A stretch of 64,000 bases of DNA, from assembly GCF_000005505.3 (NCBI RefSeq), contig NC_016134.3:38068150-38132149 (forward strand), in the 5' to 3' direction. Source of the stretch: Brachypodium distachyon. Its lineage: Eukaryota; Streptophyta; Magnoliopsida; Poales; Poaceae. Made by a program: the position numbers and the translations under genes. Positions within the stretch are counted from its first letter, which is position 1, and every line of letters starts with the position of its first letter. Below the pieces are notes generated by a model. The model ran no database searches. It was not told where the DNA came from and worked only from the letters and a program-made list of their open reading frames with translations. This document shows, one piece after another, positions 21,966-35,375 of this stretch.

Positions 21966-24900
21966 ATGGAAGAGGAATTATGTCTTGTGGACGGCGCTAC
22001 CACAAACTCTATACTAAGGGAGATTAAATATTTCCAGACTCTTACTAAAAAGAGTGGAGAGATTTTAACAATCGCCGGGCGCGATGCGGTAATTGTTGGC
22101 TCTGGACGTGCCATAATTACCCTCCCTATGGGTACCCAATTGGTAATCGAGAATGCTCTATTGTATCCAGATTCAACCCGTACCCTACTAAGCTATAGAG
22201 ATATCCGGAAAAATGGTTTCCATATTGAGACCAATGATAACGATAAAGAGGAGTATCTCCTCTTTACCAAAGATAGTGGATATGGCAAACGAATATTTGA
22301 GAAAATTCTTTCTTTAACGTCTGGATTGTACTATACATACATCAAACCCGTAACACATGTTGCGTATAAGATAATTTTCCAGAATGTCAATACATTCCAA
22401 ACTTGGCATGATCGCCTTGGTCACCCTGGAATAGGGATGATGCGGAAAATCACCAGCAATTCTATCGGTCATGATTTAATTGATGCTAAATTCCCACAAA
22501 TCTTCAGATTTTATGTGCACTGCATGTGCCACTGGAAAGCTAATTTTGAGACCTTCACATCTCAAAATCCAAGCGGAACCACTTCAGTTCCTTGAACACG
22601 CATTCAAGGCGACATTTGTGGTCCCATCCAACCGTTAACCGGACCTTTCAGGTACTTCATGGTTCTAATTGACGCATCTACACGATGGTCCAATGTGTGT
22701 CTATTATCCACGCGGAATCATGCTTTTGCTAAAATAATGAGGCAAGTAATTAAGTTACAAGCCCATTATCCCGAACATCGAATTAAATCAATTCGAATGG
22801 ACAATGCCGCAGAATTCTCCTCAAGAGCCTTCAATGATTATTGTATGGCACTAGGGATTGAAGTTCAGCACTCTGTCCCATACGTTCACACGCAAAATGG
22901 TTTGGTTGAATCTCTGATTAAAAGAATCAAGCTCATCACACGAACCTTACTTATGAATTGCAATTTACCAACTTCATGTTGGGGTCATGCAGTTTTACAC
23001 GCTGCTGACTTAATTCAATTGCGACCTACTGCATATCATAGTACCTCCCCTCTACAACTAGTACGTGGAAATACTCCAAATATTTCCCATCTGCGTAAGT
23101 TCGGATGCGCCACATATGTGCCGATCTCACCACCGCAGCGTACATCCATGGGCCCACACCGGAAATTGGGTATCTATGTGGGGTACAAATCGCCGTCGAT
23201 TATCAAGTACCTAGAGCCCCTAACGGGGGATCTATTCACAGCCCGTCATGCTGATTGCATCTTTAATGAGGACCATTTCCCGGCATTAGGGGGAGATTTC
23301 AAATACCAGAAAGAATGCCAGGAAATCAATTGGAATGCCCAAGACATTTCCTCCTCAGATCCACGTACTCAAGAGACTGAACTCCAAGTTCAGAAAATAA
23401 TCAATTTGCAACACATTGCAAATAAACTGCCAGATTCATTTACTGACTATAAAGGTGTTACAAAATCCTACAATCCTGCGAGAAATGCACCTGAAAGAGT
23501 GGAGGTACCAACTAAAACCACTCAACCTCCCGTTCAAAATAAGAGGGGAAGAAGTACGGCTGCAACCCAGGATCCTGCTCCTCGCAAGCAACAAAGGAAA
23601 CGGAGGAAGAAATCCTTCGAATCAGTAAATGCAAGTCAACTCCACGTTGATAGACACCAAACGGGCACTATTCGCCCGGTGGAAGGGCAACCTCCACAAC
23701 CCAGTTCAGTGGGGCACACATTAGCTGGGACATCAGAATGCCCAGACTCAATCGTATTGGGAGATAACGATCAGTCACTAAGGATACATGAAATTTCAAC
23801 CAACTACATTGATTCTGGAGAATCATATGACCGAAAGTTTACAATTGTCGACATATATTTCTCGATTACGATTGCAAAAAACCTTCAAAATGATCATGAT
23901 CCAAAAACCATGGCTGAGAGTGAAAAACGCTCCGACTGGCATCAATGGAAGGATGCAATCCAAGCAGAAATTGCCTCGCTTAACAAAAGGAAGGTATTCA
24001 ATGACGCAATACCTACACCTCCCAATGTTTTCCTTGTGGGATTCAAATGGGTTTTCGTCCGGAAACGGAATGAGAACAATGAGGTGGTGAGATACAAAGC
24101 AAGGCTTGTAGCGCAAGGTTTCACGCAGAGACCTGGCATTGATTTCAATGAAACATACTCTCCAGTAATGAGTGGGATCACTTTCCGATATCTTATATCT
24201 TTGGCAGTCCAAAATCATCTATCCATGCAGCTGATGGATGTAGTGACCGCATATCTTTACGGTCACTTGATTCGGATATTTACATGGAGGTTCCTAACGG
24301 AATCCCTGTCCCGAATCCTAACGCAAAACGCAATATGTATTGTGTAAAACTGAATAAGTCATTATATGGCTTAAAACAGTCGGGACGGATGTGGTACAAC
24401 CGACTTAGTGAGTTCCTTTTACAAAAGGGTTACTCCAATAATGATGATTGTCCATGTGTTTTTATTAAGAAATCCTCTTTTTATTAAGAAATCCTCAACA
24501 GGATTTTGCATCATTTCATGTCGATGATATCAACATTATCGGCAACTCACAAGATATTGATGAAGCACGCAATCACCTAAAAATGGAATTTGAGATGAAG
24601 GATTTGGGTAAAACCAAATTTTGCTTGGGTCTTCAACTTGAGCACCTTCCCTCAGGTATTTTGGTTCACCAGGCCGCTTACTTCCAGAAAATATTGGAGA
24701 AATTTAATATGGACAAATCATATCCATCTAAAACTCCCATGGTCATTCGATCTCTAGACGTAGAGAAAGATCCATTTAGACCAAGGGAAGATGGAGAAGA
24801 GATATTGGGACCCGAGGTTCCTTATCTCAGTGCCATTGAAGCGCTTATGTATCTTGCGAACTGCACCAGGCCTGATATCGCATTCGCAGTGAATCTACTT

Positions 24901-25542
24901 GCTAGACATAACGCTGTTCCAACCAAACGTCATTCGACAGGAGTCAAGAATATCTTTCGATATCTCCAGGGCACCAAAGATCTTGGTTTATTTTTTCAAT
25001 TCCAGAGAAATCTGGACTCTAATATGATTGGATATGCTGATGCTGGATACTTGTCAGACCCTCACAATGCCAGATCACAAACCGGCTTAGTGTTCCTTCA
25101 TGGTGGAACAGCTATCTCATGGAAGTCTTCCAAACAGACCCTAGTGGCTACATCCACTAATCATTCTGAAATCATATCTCTATATGAGGCATCACGCGAA
25201 TGCGTGTGGCTACGCAGAATGATAAACCACATACAACAGTCATGTGGTATTGGTCTCATTGGATCAGCAACCATTATCTATGAAGATAATGCAGCTTGTG
25301 TTGCACAGATGCAAACAGGTTATATCAAGAGCAACATCACTAAGCATATTACCCCCAAATTGTTTTATCCTCATGAACTTCAGCAGAGTGGGGAAATAAA
25401 CATTTTGCAAGTCAAATCATGCGATAATCTCGCAGATCTATTCACGAAATCTCTACCAAGTTCAACATTTGAGAAATACATTTCTGAAATTGGTATGAGA
25501 CGACTTCGATACTTGCATGGGTCAGGGGGAGTACCTTCCTGA
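21966..25542 (+). pseudogene. copia pol: protease, integrase, reverse transcriptase, RNase H (broken)
   Basis: 21966-22595: protease with LVDGATTNSIL in place of the usual D-S/T-G-like core, then GAG-pre-integrase WHDRLGHPGIG. A stop or shift follows near 22595. 22600-23300: integrase core with GDICGPIQP, RMDNAAEF and GLVESLIKRIK holding the three acidic residues. 23930-24490: RT fingers/palm, WVFVRKRNENNEVVRYKARL; a frame change follows at about 24265, then NKSLYGLKQSGRMWYNRL. At 24462-24494 a 16-bp segment (TTATTAAGAAATCCTC) is tandemly duplicated and breaks the frame. 24500-25542: the active-site motif reads HVDD instead of YVDD, then KDLGKTKFCLG. RNase H carries YADAGYLSD, TNHSEIISLYEA and YEDNAACV. 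Ends GGVPS. Confidence 0.92.
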
Positions 25543-25933
25543 AATATAACTTATTCAAACATCATATTACACTCTTTTCCCTTTATGAGTTTACTCTCTT
25601 GGTTCTCATCAAAGGTTTTTAATGAGGTAATAGCAACACAAGTACAAATGCCGTACCTCCCATTTTTCCCCACCGGGGTTTTTAAAAGGATGTATACATG
25701 ACATTTTTATTGTTCTCTAAACTTCACCATGAGTTTTTCCTTCAAAGGTTTTTCTCGTATGGGCAATCATGGAGACAATAACCCTTTGTTGCATCATTTT
25801 ATCCTTATTTTCCCACTGGGTTTGAAGGAGTTTTAGCAACATATCATACGCCATTATCCTCATATTTTTCCCACAGGGTTTTTGGAGGAGATCTCTATTC
25901 AAGATGATGAACCACTAGCAAGGACAAGACATG

Positions 25934-25944
25934 ATTAGGGGAAG
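25934..25944 (+). other. Polypurine tract of copia element
   Basis: AGGGGAAG lies immediately before the 3' LTR start TGTTAAGATT, the expected place for plus-strand priming. Confidence 0.75.
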
Positions 25945-26171
25945 TGTTAAGATTAATTAGATTAATGTTAATCATCCCTTGCAATTACCCTGAAGGGTTG
26001 CATTTGTGCAAACCGCCGAGCCTGCACGCCTTGCACGTGCGTGTCTCTCCCGAGCGGACGCGGCTGGTGCTCGCATCCCTCTGGACGAGACGCAACTCTT
26101 TGTAAGCCTATATATTGGACAGAACATCATCGAATCACACACGGTTTTTCATTCTCATCACAATCTAAACA
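25945..26171 (+). repeat. 3' LTR of copia element
   Basis: 227 bp, TGTT...AACA, highly similar to the 5' LTR apart from the extra 54 bp (GACGCGGCTGG...GTAAGCC) and a few substitutions. Confidence 0.92.
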
Positions 26172-29100
26172 TCGTGTTCTTGGGAAGGGGATCGGGTGGA
26201 AGATGAACACATGGCAATGGGCTTGGTCCATGTTGACACTGACATGCGGGGTCCATAGGTCAGAAACATGATTAACTCGCCTGACACTCTATTACGACAC
26301 TGGGTCAACTCTTCAAAAAAATCGTTCAAGCCGTGTTTTGCCCAACGACGTTCATAGACGGTGTAATGTGCAATTTCCTTCCTCGATGCACGAGCGATGG
26401 GGACACGGGAACGTTATCACAGGCTCCAAGGACATGAACACACTGGCTATAAAAAACCAACGAGCTCGTTTTTGATGACCGTGCAGGCATGGGGGACGCG
26501 GTGTCCCGGCGTGGATTGCGCCGACGCAGAGGCTGTGCCGGATGTTCTGGGTGCTCATGTATTGATGGCGCATCGACCGGCAGCGCCTTGTTCTTGTTGG
26601 CACAGGCACGTACTGGTCGACCCGAATGCCTGGGGCTCCTCGATCCATCCGGGAGACTCGCATCGGGGAGTAGCTAGCTAGCCTTCGATCGCCACGAACC
26701 TAGAGGACGGACTGACGGAGACATAGACTAATAATACCACTACTTCATATCGCACCCACATGTACATAGTATATAGGAGTACTAAATAGCTGCATGCATC
26801 TTGATCCCTGTTTACATATATTCCCCGTGTCTACTGCTGAATGCAGCTAGCTAGCTGACCGATGCACGTCGATCCGCCTCGACGTGTCTGTGTGGAGTTA
26901 GTAAACCACCGCGTGCAATATGCTGCATACAATAGATAAAACAGAAAGAAGACGACCCGGATGACCGGATCAGCTGCAAGAATTTGCTTAATTCATACAC
27001 AGCTTAGACTCTCTGATATACTATAGACTATAATTAATTAGCTTGATCAAGTCACGGATGTGAGAGCGCCCAAATGCAAGGGCCAAAACTCAAAAGTTCC
27101 AGCTCTTCAAGCTTGGATTTGGATGCTAGTACAGTACCATAGTAGTCCTTCCCCAAGAAATTCCTTAACGTTGCCTCCATGTTCTTACTGAAGAAACTGG
27201 GAACTTACCGACGATTCCATTTGGTAAGTTCACGTGTAGCTGACCGCCCTCAGCGCCTCGAGTTTGGCGAAAATAGGCAGACCGGTCAAATAAGAAAAGC
27301 CAATAGCCGTACTGAACTCCGTTGGTGAATCTGCCATCTTGTGTTGTTTTTTCCCGGTTGTAATCTTCTCTTCTGACTCCCGATCGAGGACCTGCAGCTA
27401 GCTACTGTATACGTTATCGTAACGGATGACCAAAACATCTTTACGAGAACCGATGCAGTCGAACATGCTCGGTCCTCGCCCTGGTTTGTTTTGGTCGTTG
27501 CCATTGGGATTGGTGCATAATACAGTTTGATATTTGGAAGTCAGAATATAGCATCCAGTAATTAGCAACAAGGCATTGCATCGCGTCGCAAATTGTCACA
27601 CTAAACTTCCAAGCCTTGCTGAGGGCGTTGATGCATCCGTTGGGGCTAGCTAGTACCTAGGCGGGTCTCAGTCTGCAGAAAACTGTGTCGCGGCACCAAC
27701 TTCCGCAGTTGCAGAGGCGTCTCACGCAGAGAAGCGATAGAAACAGCGCCGAGTGTGCCCCAGCAGCGGCGATGCAATGCGCGCGGTACGAACTGTGAAC
27801 TGTCCGCCATCGCCGGACCTGACACTCTGACTACTCACTCACTACTCTCAGTACTCACTCACCAACCAGCACATTGGTGGGCGCCATTTTTTGGACTCCT
27901 GCTCCGCGCGTCCATACGCCTCGGCTCCACGTTGGCCAGTGGAGCAGTATTTATATATGCAACCTGCAGCGGACCTAGCCGGCCGCGTCGGGTGGTCACC
28001 AACCTGCGCGTTAAACAACACACACAAACACAAACACACGCAACGAAAGGCGTTCCTCGAATGGTCAGGCGGATATTTCGAGAGCTCGGATCTCGACGTA
28101 CTACGGCTCTACTCCTAGTCTTCGTCTTTGGACCATGCATGCATTTGCATTGCAACGCATGATGCAGGTGATGGAGCAAAGTGCGTGCGTGTTTGGCAGC
28201 CAGCCACTGCGATCATCGTTCCCCTTATTAGACTAGACAGCGAGAGGAGATCGTGACCGTGAGAACACACCCACATCAACGTCAAAGTATGCGTACGTAC
28301 GTAGGACTAGTCGAGCAGGACACAGTGCCCAGTGCCCCTGTCTCACTTTTCCCGGGATAAAGTGGCTGGCTGCCCACGCCACAGTGATAATGCCGTATGT
28401 ACGCGTACAGTCGTATACGTACACCTTCCCTTGTACTCGTACCGCGTATTGCCCGTCCAATTGTAACGCGCGCGGTACGCCGGTACTGGTACTGGTACAG
28501 TGGTACTCCACTTGTCACGTATGGCCCACCCTTCAGTCACGGGACACTGTAGCGGGTCCTTTTCCGGCAAGAAGCATGCGAGCAAGAATCCGTTATAGGA
28601 GGGCGCGCCGTGCGGGGAGCCCGAGCAATAGCTTACTACTCGATCGATCTCAACAGCTGCGCTGGCTGGCTGGGGCTAGCTATATAGTGGAGTACTACTT
28701 GAAACGAGCTAAAGGTTAAAAGCTGTCGCGTGCGTCCAGGCCTTGGCCGCGCGCGTGACCCCGGCTGGGCGGAGAACGGTTGCTCCACGATCGCGCGAGC
28801 GGGAGGGGATTTGACATTTGAGGCTCGCGGCGGAAGCGGAAACGGAAGGCGACGATCGATACGAGCAGTACTGGAGCGTACCCAGAGCACTATGGCGATT
28901 GAGTTATCATAGCTGGGACGTACGGGACGGACACGGACCTGGCATGATGATGTGGCAAGCGAACAGTGGTGTGCAAGCTGGTGGGCCAACCGGCCAAGTG
29001 CCCAAGTCGATCGATGCTACCGGGAGAGGTCAAAGAGAGGTAGTGTACAGTACTTCTGTGTAGGTGCCGGGCATGCAGCAGAACTCCATGTGAGCAGTTT

Positions 29101-30573
29101 TGTGCACGGGGTTGAATGGTAAGGATGAGTGAATTACGTACATTTTCCGCCCTTCCGTTACGGAGTCCGGAAGCTTTACAGTCGTCCAGACGACTATACA
29201 CGACTTGCTCCTCCCTGTGCGCGTTGTTTTAGCTAGCCGCACGAGATCGAGGCCAGCGCATAGTGCGTACGCTGGGACTGCGAGCCGAACGGTCGTCATT
29301 TAGAACTTTTTTTTGTCCTTTTTCCCTTTTAGTATAGGACGTGATAAACGTACGGTTTTATACGCCTTGCACGATGCAAATTGAAAGTCCATCTCAAATT
29401 TCAAAAATTTACAAAAAATTGAAAGCTCATCCCTAGAATTAAGGTTGGTCAATTTTAGGCTTTATTATTTTAGAAGAATAAAACATACAAAATAGGAAAG
29501 CCCAAGGAGGCCCGATAAGAGGTTGGGCTCTCAACTCTCTCGGAAACCATGTGCTCACTCACTAGCTCGAGGGACCGCTTGGTTGGAATTTGACCACGAA
29601 ACCGCCACCACGTGGAGCTTCGTAAATCGGCGACGTCCCATTTCATACCGTCTGTTGATTGCGATGACAACTTAACTTTACAAAGCCAATTTTAGAGAAC
29701 AATAAGCACTTGAAAGGAACAAGGGCTTGCGGGCTGGCAGCAACAAATGGATGAAACCGACGCACCTAGGCATAAAATTATCTTTGCAATGGGACAGTGT
29801 CGATAGTGCAAGCAGAGGACGGTTGTAACATCTATCGGCTATGGAGGTTGGTCGAGAAAGAACGTATAATAAAAGAAGTTGGAACAAAAAATAAGAGGTC
29901 AACGGAAAAAAGATACACCGGAGGACTATTCGCTCTATAAACCAACGGAGATCATACTTCCATCCCTTCCATAATCATTTAGCTAAACGTTTCAAAAATA
30001 ATGGATGATTTGTCCTTTTTTGACTCTCGTGGTCTCATCTCATTTGGTTGGATCCATTGTTTATTTTCACACTGATGTAATCAATCTTGTTTACACTTAC
30101 GCGTAAGGTAGAAGTGAACTCAATGAATAAAACCGAACAGGAAGGAAACAGAACAAAATGAAAATAATGCCCAGGCCACAGAAAAACCATCCATTAAAAA
30201 GCTCCAGAAAAGCATTATTTACTGCTCCTCAAAGTACAGACTCGGAAAGAAAAGAGAACGAAAGCGGCATGAAAAAAAGAGCGTGCATTTCTCTAGTCAG
30301 CTCCTCCTCCTTCCCGCTTCCGTTCTCTGTCTTTTATCTCTTGCCCAAAATAAACCCTCCCCTTGTCTGTACGCCGCTACATACAAAAGTGGAGTCCCCC
30401 CTTCGCTCACTCTCCCCCTCCTCCTCCCTCATTCCACTCCCACACCTCACCCGCTCCAAACCAGAGGAAGAACGAGAGGAGCGGAACGAGGAGGAGGAGC
30501 AAACCAACCAGCAAGCTGCGCCTAAATCATTTGTATCAGTACATTGCATACAAGGACCTCAAGGGATCGATCG
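26172..30573. other. Intergenic, CYCD upstream region; no gene seen
   Basis: Contains short GC-rich open frames in many overlapping registers, none with a domain or splice pattern. Many TGCATG, GCTAGC and TACGTA palindromes occur. 30300-30573 is CT-rich and probably 5' UTR of the cyclin gene; TTCCCGC at about 30315 resembles an E2F-type site but is weak evidence. Confidence 0.5.
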
Positions 30574-32349
30574 ATGGCTCCGAGCTACGAGATGGCAGCC
30601 TCCATCTTGCTCTGCGCCGAGGACAGCAGCAGCATCCTCGGCTTCGGCGAGGAGGAAGAGGCGGCGGCCGTGAAGGCAGCCAGTTGGTCGCCGTACTCCG
30701 GCGATGTTTTCGCGGCGGATCTCCCCTTGCCGTCCGAGGAATGCGTGGCCCGTTGGGTGGAGACGGAGGCGGAGCACATGCCCAGGGAGGACTACGCCCA
30801 GAGGCTGCGCGCTGGGGGCGTGGATCTTCTTGTCCGGACGGATGCCATTGACTGGATTTGGAAGGTGGGTTCTTGCTCTTGGTTATCTGATTGATTTCAC
30901 CTGTGCCCGGCCGCGTCGATCCAGTGAATATGTTCTAAATTTCTCGCATCGACAGGTCCACACGTACTACAGTTTCGGCCCTGTTACTGCCTGCTTGGCC
31001 CTCAACTACTTGGACCGCTTCCTCTCGCTCTACCAGCTTCCCGTAAGAATCCATACCATTCATCCTATGAACTGGCGCCGCATACTTTCTTTGGCAATAC
31101 ATACATATGTGTTCGTCACTGCAGTGTTTCAGGACTAGTGTGATTTATGTGCACCTCACCTTTACAGGAAGGCAAGACTTGGATGACGCAGCTGCTTGCA
31201 GTGGCGTGCTTGTCTGTAGCGGCCAAGATGGAGGAAACTTCAGTGCCTCAATCTCTTGACCTCCAGGTGAGAAAGCACTAGAAAGATTCAACATTGCAGG
31301 CACTGCACTAAATAAACCCATGCCGCGTTGCACACTACTAGCGCGCACATTAGGTCCGAGATCTTGTAATGAACACCGTCAGATCGTGTCCATCGATCGT
31401 TTCAGGTCGGGGACGCACAGTACGTGTTCGAAGCCATGACGATCCAGAGGATGGAGCTCCTGGTCCTGAGCACGCTCAAATGGCGGATGCAGGCCGTCAC
31501 CCCTTTCTCCTACATCGACTACTTCCTCCACGAGCTCAACGGCGGCAATGCGCCTTCGAGAAGCGCCGTTCGGCGGTCTGCGGAACTCATCCTGCGCATA
31601 TCCAGAGGTGCGCGTTGCAAAACGGCAAATGTGCAGCAGTTTTTTGTCTTTCAGATATTTTTACCTTGTCAGAAAACGCATCGATCATCTGGATAAGTCT
31701 TAACATTTCTGGATTAATTTACTCCTGGCAGGAACGGACTGCTTAGAATTCAGGCCATCGGAGATCGCCGCGGCGGCCGCCGCCACCGTGGCTGGGGAAG
31801 ACTGCACTGTAGACATCGACATGGCTCGCTGCTGCACCTACGTAGACAAGGTGAGCCAGCCAGGCACGCGATCGATGATGCATGTTCTCGCAGCTTTTTT
31901 GTTTGCCTTCCCGGCGTCAGCGTACCCCATTTACTACGGCGCAGGCGTGGCATAGCTTAGTTTGGAGCTGTGCGTTATACACTGAAAAGGTCCATGGTTT
32001 CTCCTCCAAACGCCATGCATACGGCGTGAGCTGCATTTACAGCTAGCGGGGGATCTACTAGTAACGTGGAGACTTAATGGGTTTGTTTGTTGCTTTCTGC
32101 CTGCAGGAGCGGGTGCTGCGCTGCCACGAAGCGATTCAGGCCATGGACCTGATGCCGGTAGCACCTAAAACCGCAAGACGGGGCAGAGCCTCCTCCGTCT
32201 CGTCTGCCCCACGGAGCCCTACTGGGGTGTTGGACGCTGCCTGCCTTAGCTGCAGAAGTGATGGTACAACCACTGCTGCATCGTCGCCTGCAAGCTCTGC
32301 TTTCGACAGCTCCCCTGTTTGCAGCAAGAGGAGGAAGATTAGCAGATGA
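30574..32349 (+). CDS. CYCD4: D-type cyclin, CYCD4-like
   Basis: D cyclins activate CDKA/CDKB kinases at G1/S and bind retinoblastoma-related protein. Six exons join to 346 aa: 30574-30864, 30956-31042, 31168-31266, 31406-31607, 31732-31850, 32107-32349, all GT-AG. The N-terminus [17 protein letters not shown] holds the RBR-binding LxCxE motif as LLCAE at residues 12-16. The N-terminal cyclin box spans about 60-190 ([15 protein letters not shown], then [14 protein letters not shown], then [15 protein letters not shown]). The C-terminal cyclin fold follows ([20 protein letters not shown], then [20 protein letters not shown]). The tail is Ser/Pro-rich and ends KRRKISR. An in-frame upstream start codon-like position exists at 30544, but the ATG at 30574 matches the family N-terminus. 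The CYCD4 assignment rests on remembered similarity and on the neighbouring ZHD gene. Confidence 0.92.
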
Positions 32350-33941
32350 TTAGAACAATAATAGGTCAAAAAGTCTTATCTTCTGTGCACACTGATCATC
32401 ATCGTCGCCCCCTGGAGAAAAAAAGTCAAATGGTATTGATCGATTGCGCTGGCTTTGGGAGCTTTTGATGCCGTATGAAAGAGCCTGAAAGGGCAACTGA
32501 TGGACCAAAAGCAGGGCATTTTGGATATGACAACAGAGCAAAAGACAGTGGTGAATAAAGAGGACCTGGCTCTAAATTTCTACAAGTAGGCAGCCATAAT
32601 GATGTTCTCAAAGGAGCACACTAGGTTTTGTACGTACAAAGACAAAGCTGGCTTGGGTTGAGGTGAGGCGACCAAAATAAAGTCTGGTGAGGTGACAGTG
32701 GCACAAGGCAAGAACCGAAGAACTATGTCACTGACCTTGCTGTGTTTTAGCTGCTACTAGTTTGCATAATTCTGTAATTTCCCCCTGATTTCATTTGTGA
32801 AGAAAAATCCAAGAGAGAAATAAGCAATTTTGGCGTCAAATAATCATGACATGATTGAACTTCAATAACAGGCAAAACTAAAAAAAGAGAGTAAAAGAAA
32901 GACAAAACCCATAAGATGTGGAAGTGGGTTTCCTTTAGGGATCATGAACTATCAACATCATCTATGATCAGTTTCCTTTTGCTTTGCATTAGTACTACAT
33001 GTGTCTCGCTGGCACCCTATATTGTTTGACCAGTTGTCTGCGCGGACTATGGAGATAAAAGAGAGGAGACATTGTCTGGACGAACCTCGGGAACACAAAC
33101 ATAAAATTAGTACTAGTGCCATACAGTGCAGGGGTGTTGAGAATCTGCCTAAAGAAATTAGGTTGGTTAAGTTTATGTTCCTTTCTTGGAGTTAAAGCTT
33201 CCCTTCACCAAATTACAGTCCTTTTCAGGTGACCCATTGCTTTGTTTAATTCTGCGTTGTTTGTTATTATGTCCCAAGCAAAGACACTTAACTACTAATA
33301 ACGCAACACTTCTAGGAAAGCACCTCTGTTAAACAGCAGTAGAGATGCTGCTCCGTGGCCACTTTAAAAGGGCAAGATGCAATTTGACATAACCTTATCA
33401 GGAACCAATGTTTATCGTGTTCTGTTTCTTAGCTACGGTGTACTACATCGTCAGCATACTGAAAAATGTTTGTAATCACATGACCATGCCAACATCCAGA
33501 CTCGTTTATGTCTGCACGAGATTCGATCTTTGATTTGTGGTGCGCGTGCGAGGCTAACTAACTAAAATTCATCAAGATCCAGTTAAGAGGCCATCACATG
33601 CATGTATTTATGGCCTTGGTCGGCATTGTATAAGGTTTTCGATCGCCAGTTCACATCACCTAACCCCTGGTCAAGCCTTGGATGAATACATAAACGTGAT
33701 CTTTCTTCAGACTGATAAGCTTTTGTATCTTTGGCTTTCTACCGAAAGTGTAGCGTTCGAATCGTCTGCCATTTTGGAAGACAAGTCGCACAGGTACAAA
33801 ATCGTGATTTCTTTCTCAAGTGCAATCTGCTTAGATCCAACTACACGAAGATATCATTAATTGCTAGCTGTTCATTAATGCGATTTTGGTATTGATCAGA
33901 TCGACAATTGCAGGTGGAGCAAGGAAACCGGTGAAATTAGA

Positions 33942-34228
33942 GGGCCTTTGATTCAAAAGATTTTCAAAGACATTTTAGAGAATTCTGATCCCTAAAGTTA
34001 TTTTCTTTGTGGCTCGTTTGACTAAAAATAATCATAAAGCATGAGGCTTGTCCCCTTAGGATTCATTTACAGCAAGTTCTATAGAAATTTTGCGTCCGCT
34101 CAAATTTCTTGGTAAGATTTTTTATGTTTTTGCAGCGCACGATCAAACATCTATTCGAGATGTCATGCTAGTCCAATGCTATGTTTTTTATGTTCCCCTG
34201 TTTTGAAAATTCTGAGAATCAAAGAGAC
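33942..34228. mobile_element. Tourist-like MITE, degenerate
   Basis: Left end GGGCCTTTGATTCAAAAGAT; the right end contains GAAAATTCTGAGAATCAAAGAG in inverted relation. The interior is AT-rich. Confidence 0.45.
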
Positions 34229-34879
34229 TGTTAAGGGCGAAAGTCTTGGGGGTAATGGGTTTTGAGAGAGGGAATAAAAATATAGTCTTGCTATATTTCC
34301 AAGGCGGTGAAAAATAATTATTTATAAGTTTATGTAGAGAACCGTTTCGATCATGCTTCAATGCTTACTGATTCATACATTTGGCAGTAATGACGAAAAA
34401 TCCTAATCTGTCAGGCCACCGTCCTCGCCCCTCCATCATCCGAGCCGGACAAGCTTGTCAAATGACAGCTTGTTGTAGTTGACGTCAAGGAAGTCGTTGT
34501 GCTAAGGCCCTAGAGGACCAACCATCACCAAATCATAGATCGAAAGAGTCAGACCTGAAACCACAAGAACGAGCACAAAAGCCGACCTTATTATAACCAC
34601 AAGATGTGGCCGCCCCTCACCATATCAAAAAAGACGCTGAAAAGACATAAAACAAGAAACGGGAAAATCCTTCCGCCAGCAAGTGGCCGGGATCCGCCGC
34701 ACCTCCAAGGCCAGGAAGGCCATCGGAGACGAGAAGGGCGGAAATCTTTTAGCGGCCGGATCCTCGATGGGCCGACAGAGGAGTTGAGAACCCTAGCTGC
34801 CATGGGAGACGAGGTCGCCTGCCTATGTTCCTCTCGATCTTAATGTTTCGCATGAGAGATGACGTAATCCATAGTTGCT

Positions 34880-34990
34880 TGTTTCAAAAATCTTTTGTTT
34901 TAGAGCCGAAGGCCCCAGCCCAGTTCCATTTTCATTGAAAATGAAACACAAAATCTTACAGTTTAAAGTCCAGATCATGCCGCCCGCTCC
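34880..34990 (-). mobile_element. Possible LINE 3'-end fragment
   Basis: On the minus strand the sequence reads GAACTGGGCTGGGGCCTTCG followed by TTTTAGAGC-like AT-rich sequence, similar in style to the LINE 3' region near 42050 (GGCCTTCGGC). Weak evidence. Confidence 0.25.
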
Positions 34991-35136
34991 TAAAGGGAAC
35001 TGAAAACAAAGCTAAAACTGCGCACATAACATTCGACCGCTGCTCGCAAAGCCCACCCCACACAGACCTGGAACAACATTTGTTTCGGAAATCTTAATCG
35101 CAGGGAACGGGCACTACTCTTTTCGGTGATCAGTAG

Positions 35137-35375
35137 GTGCACGTATGCCCCACGAGCACGAGAGGCGCATGCATGGACGTACGGACCGGCCTCAAAGTCA
35201 TCCATTCTCGTGAATCCTACTTAATTTCCTTACCTGCTTGTTTCAGATACTCTTTTAGTCCTACAAAAACGAGCATTGCTCGCTCCGTGCGTGGGTGCAC
35301 GTACGTACGTATATGCCCCCACGAGCACGAGAGACGCATGCATGGACCGGTCTCAAAGTTACTCTCGAGATGCGC
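35137..35375 (+). repeat. Direct duplication, about 60 bp, spaced about 165 bp
   Basis: GCACGTATGCCCCACGAGCA...GCATGCATGGAC...CTCAAAGT occurs at about 35139-35205 and again at about 35300-35362 with small changes. No coding content. Confidence 0.75.

Larger units (their letters stand above)
19053..26171 (+). mobile_element. Ty1/copia LTR retrotransposon, about 7.1 kb, inactive
   Basis: Two LTRs, beginning TGTT and ending AACA, flank gag, then protease, GAG-pre-integrase, integrase, reverse transcriptase and RNase H in that order, the copia arrangement. gag and pol carry frameshifts and a tandem duplication, and the RT active site is altered, so the copy cannot act alone. No clear 5-bp target duplication was found (TCTCG left, TCGTG right). 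Confidence 0.95.

Noticed and set aside
26397..26681. 94-residue frame after the copia element
   Set aside because: Overlaps an equally long minus-strand frame, with no domain and no support.
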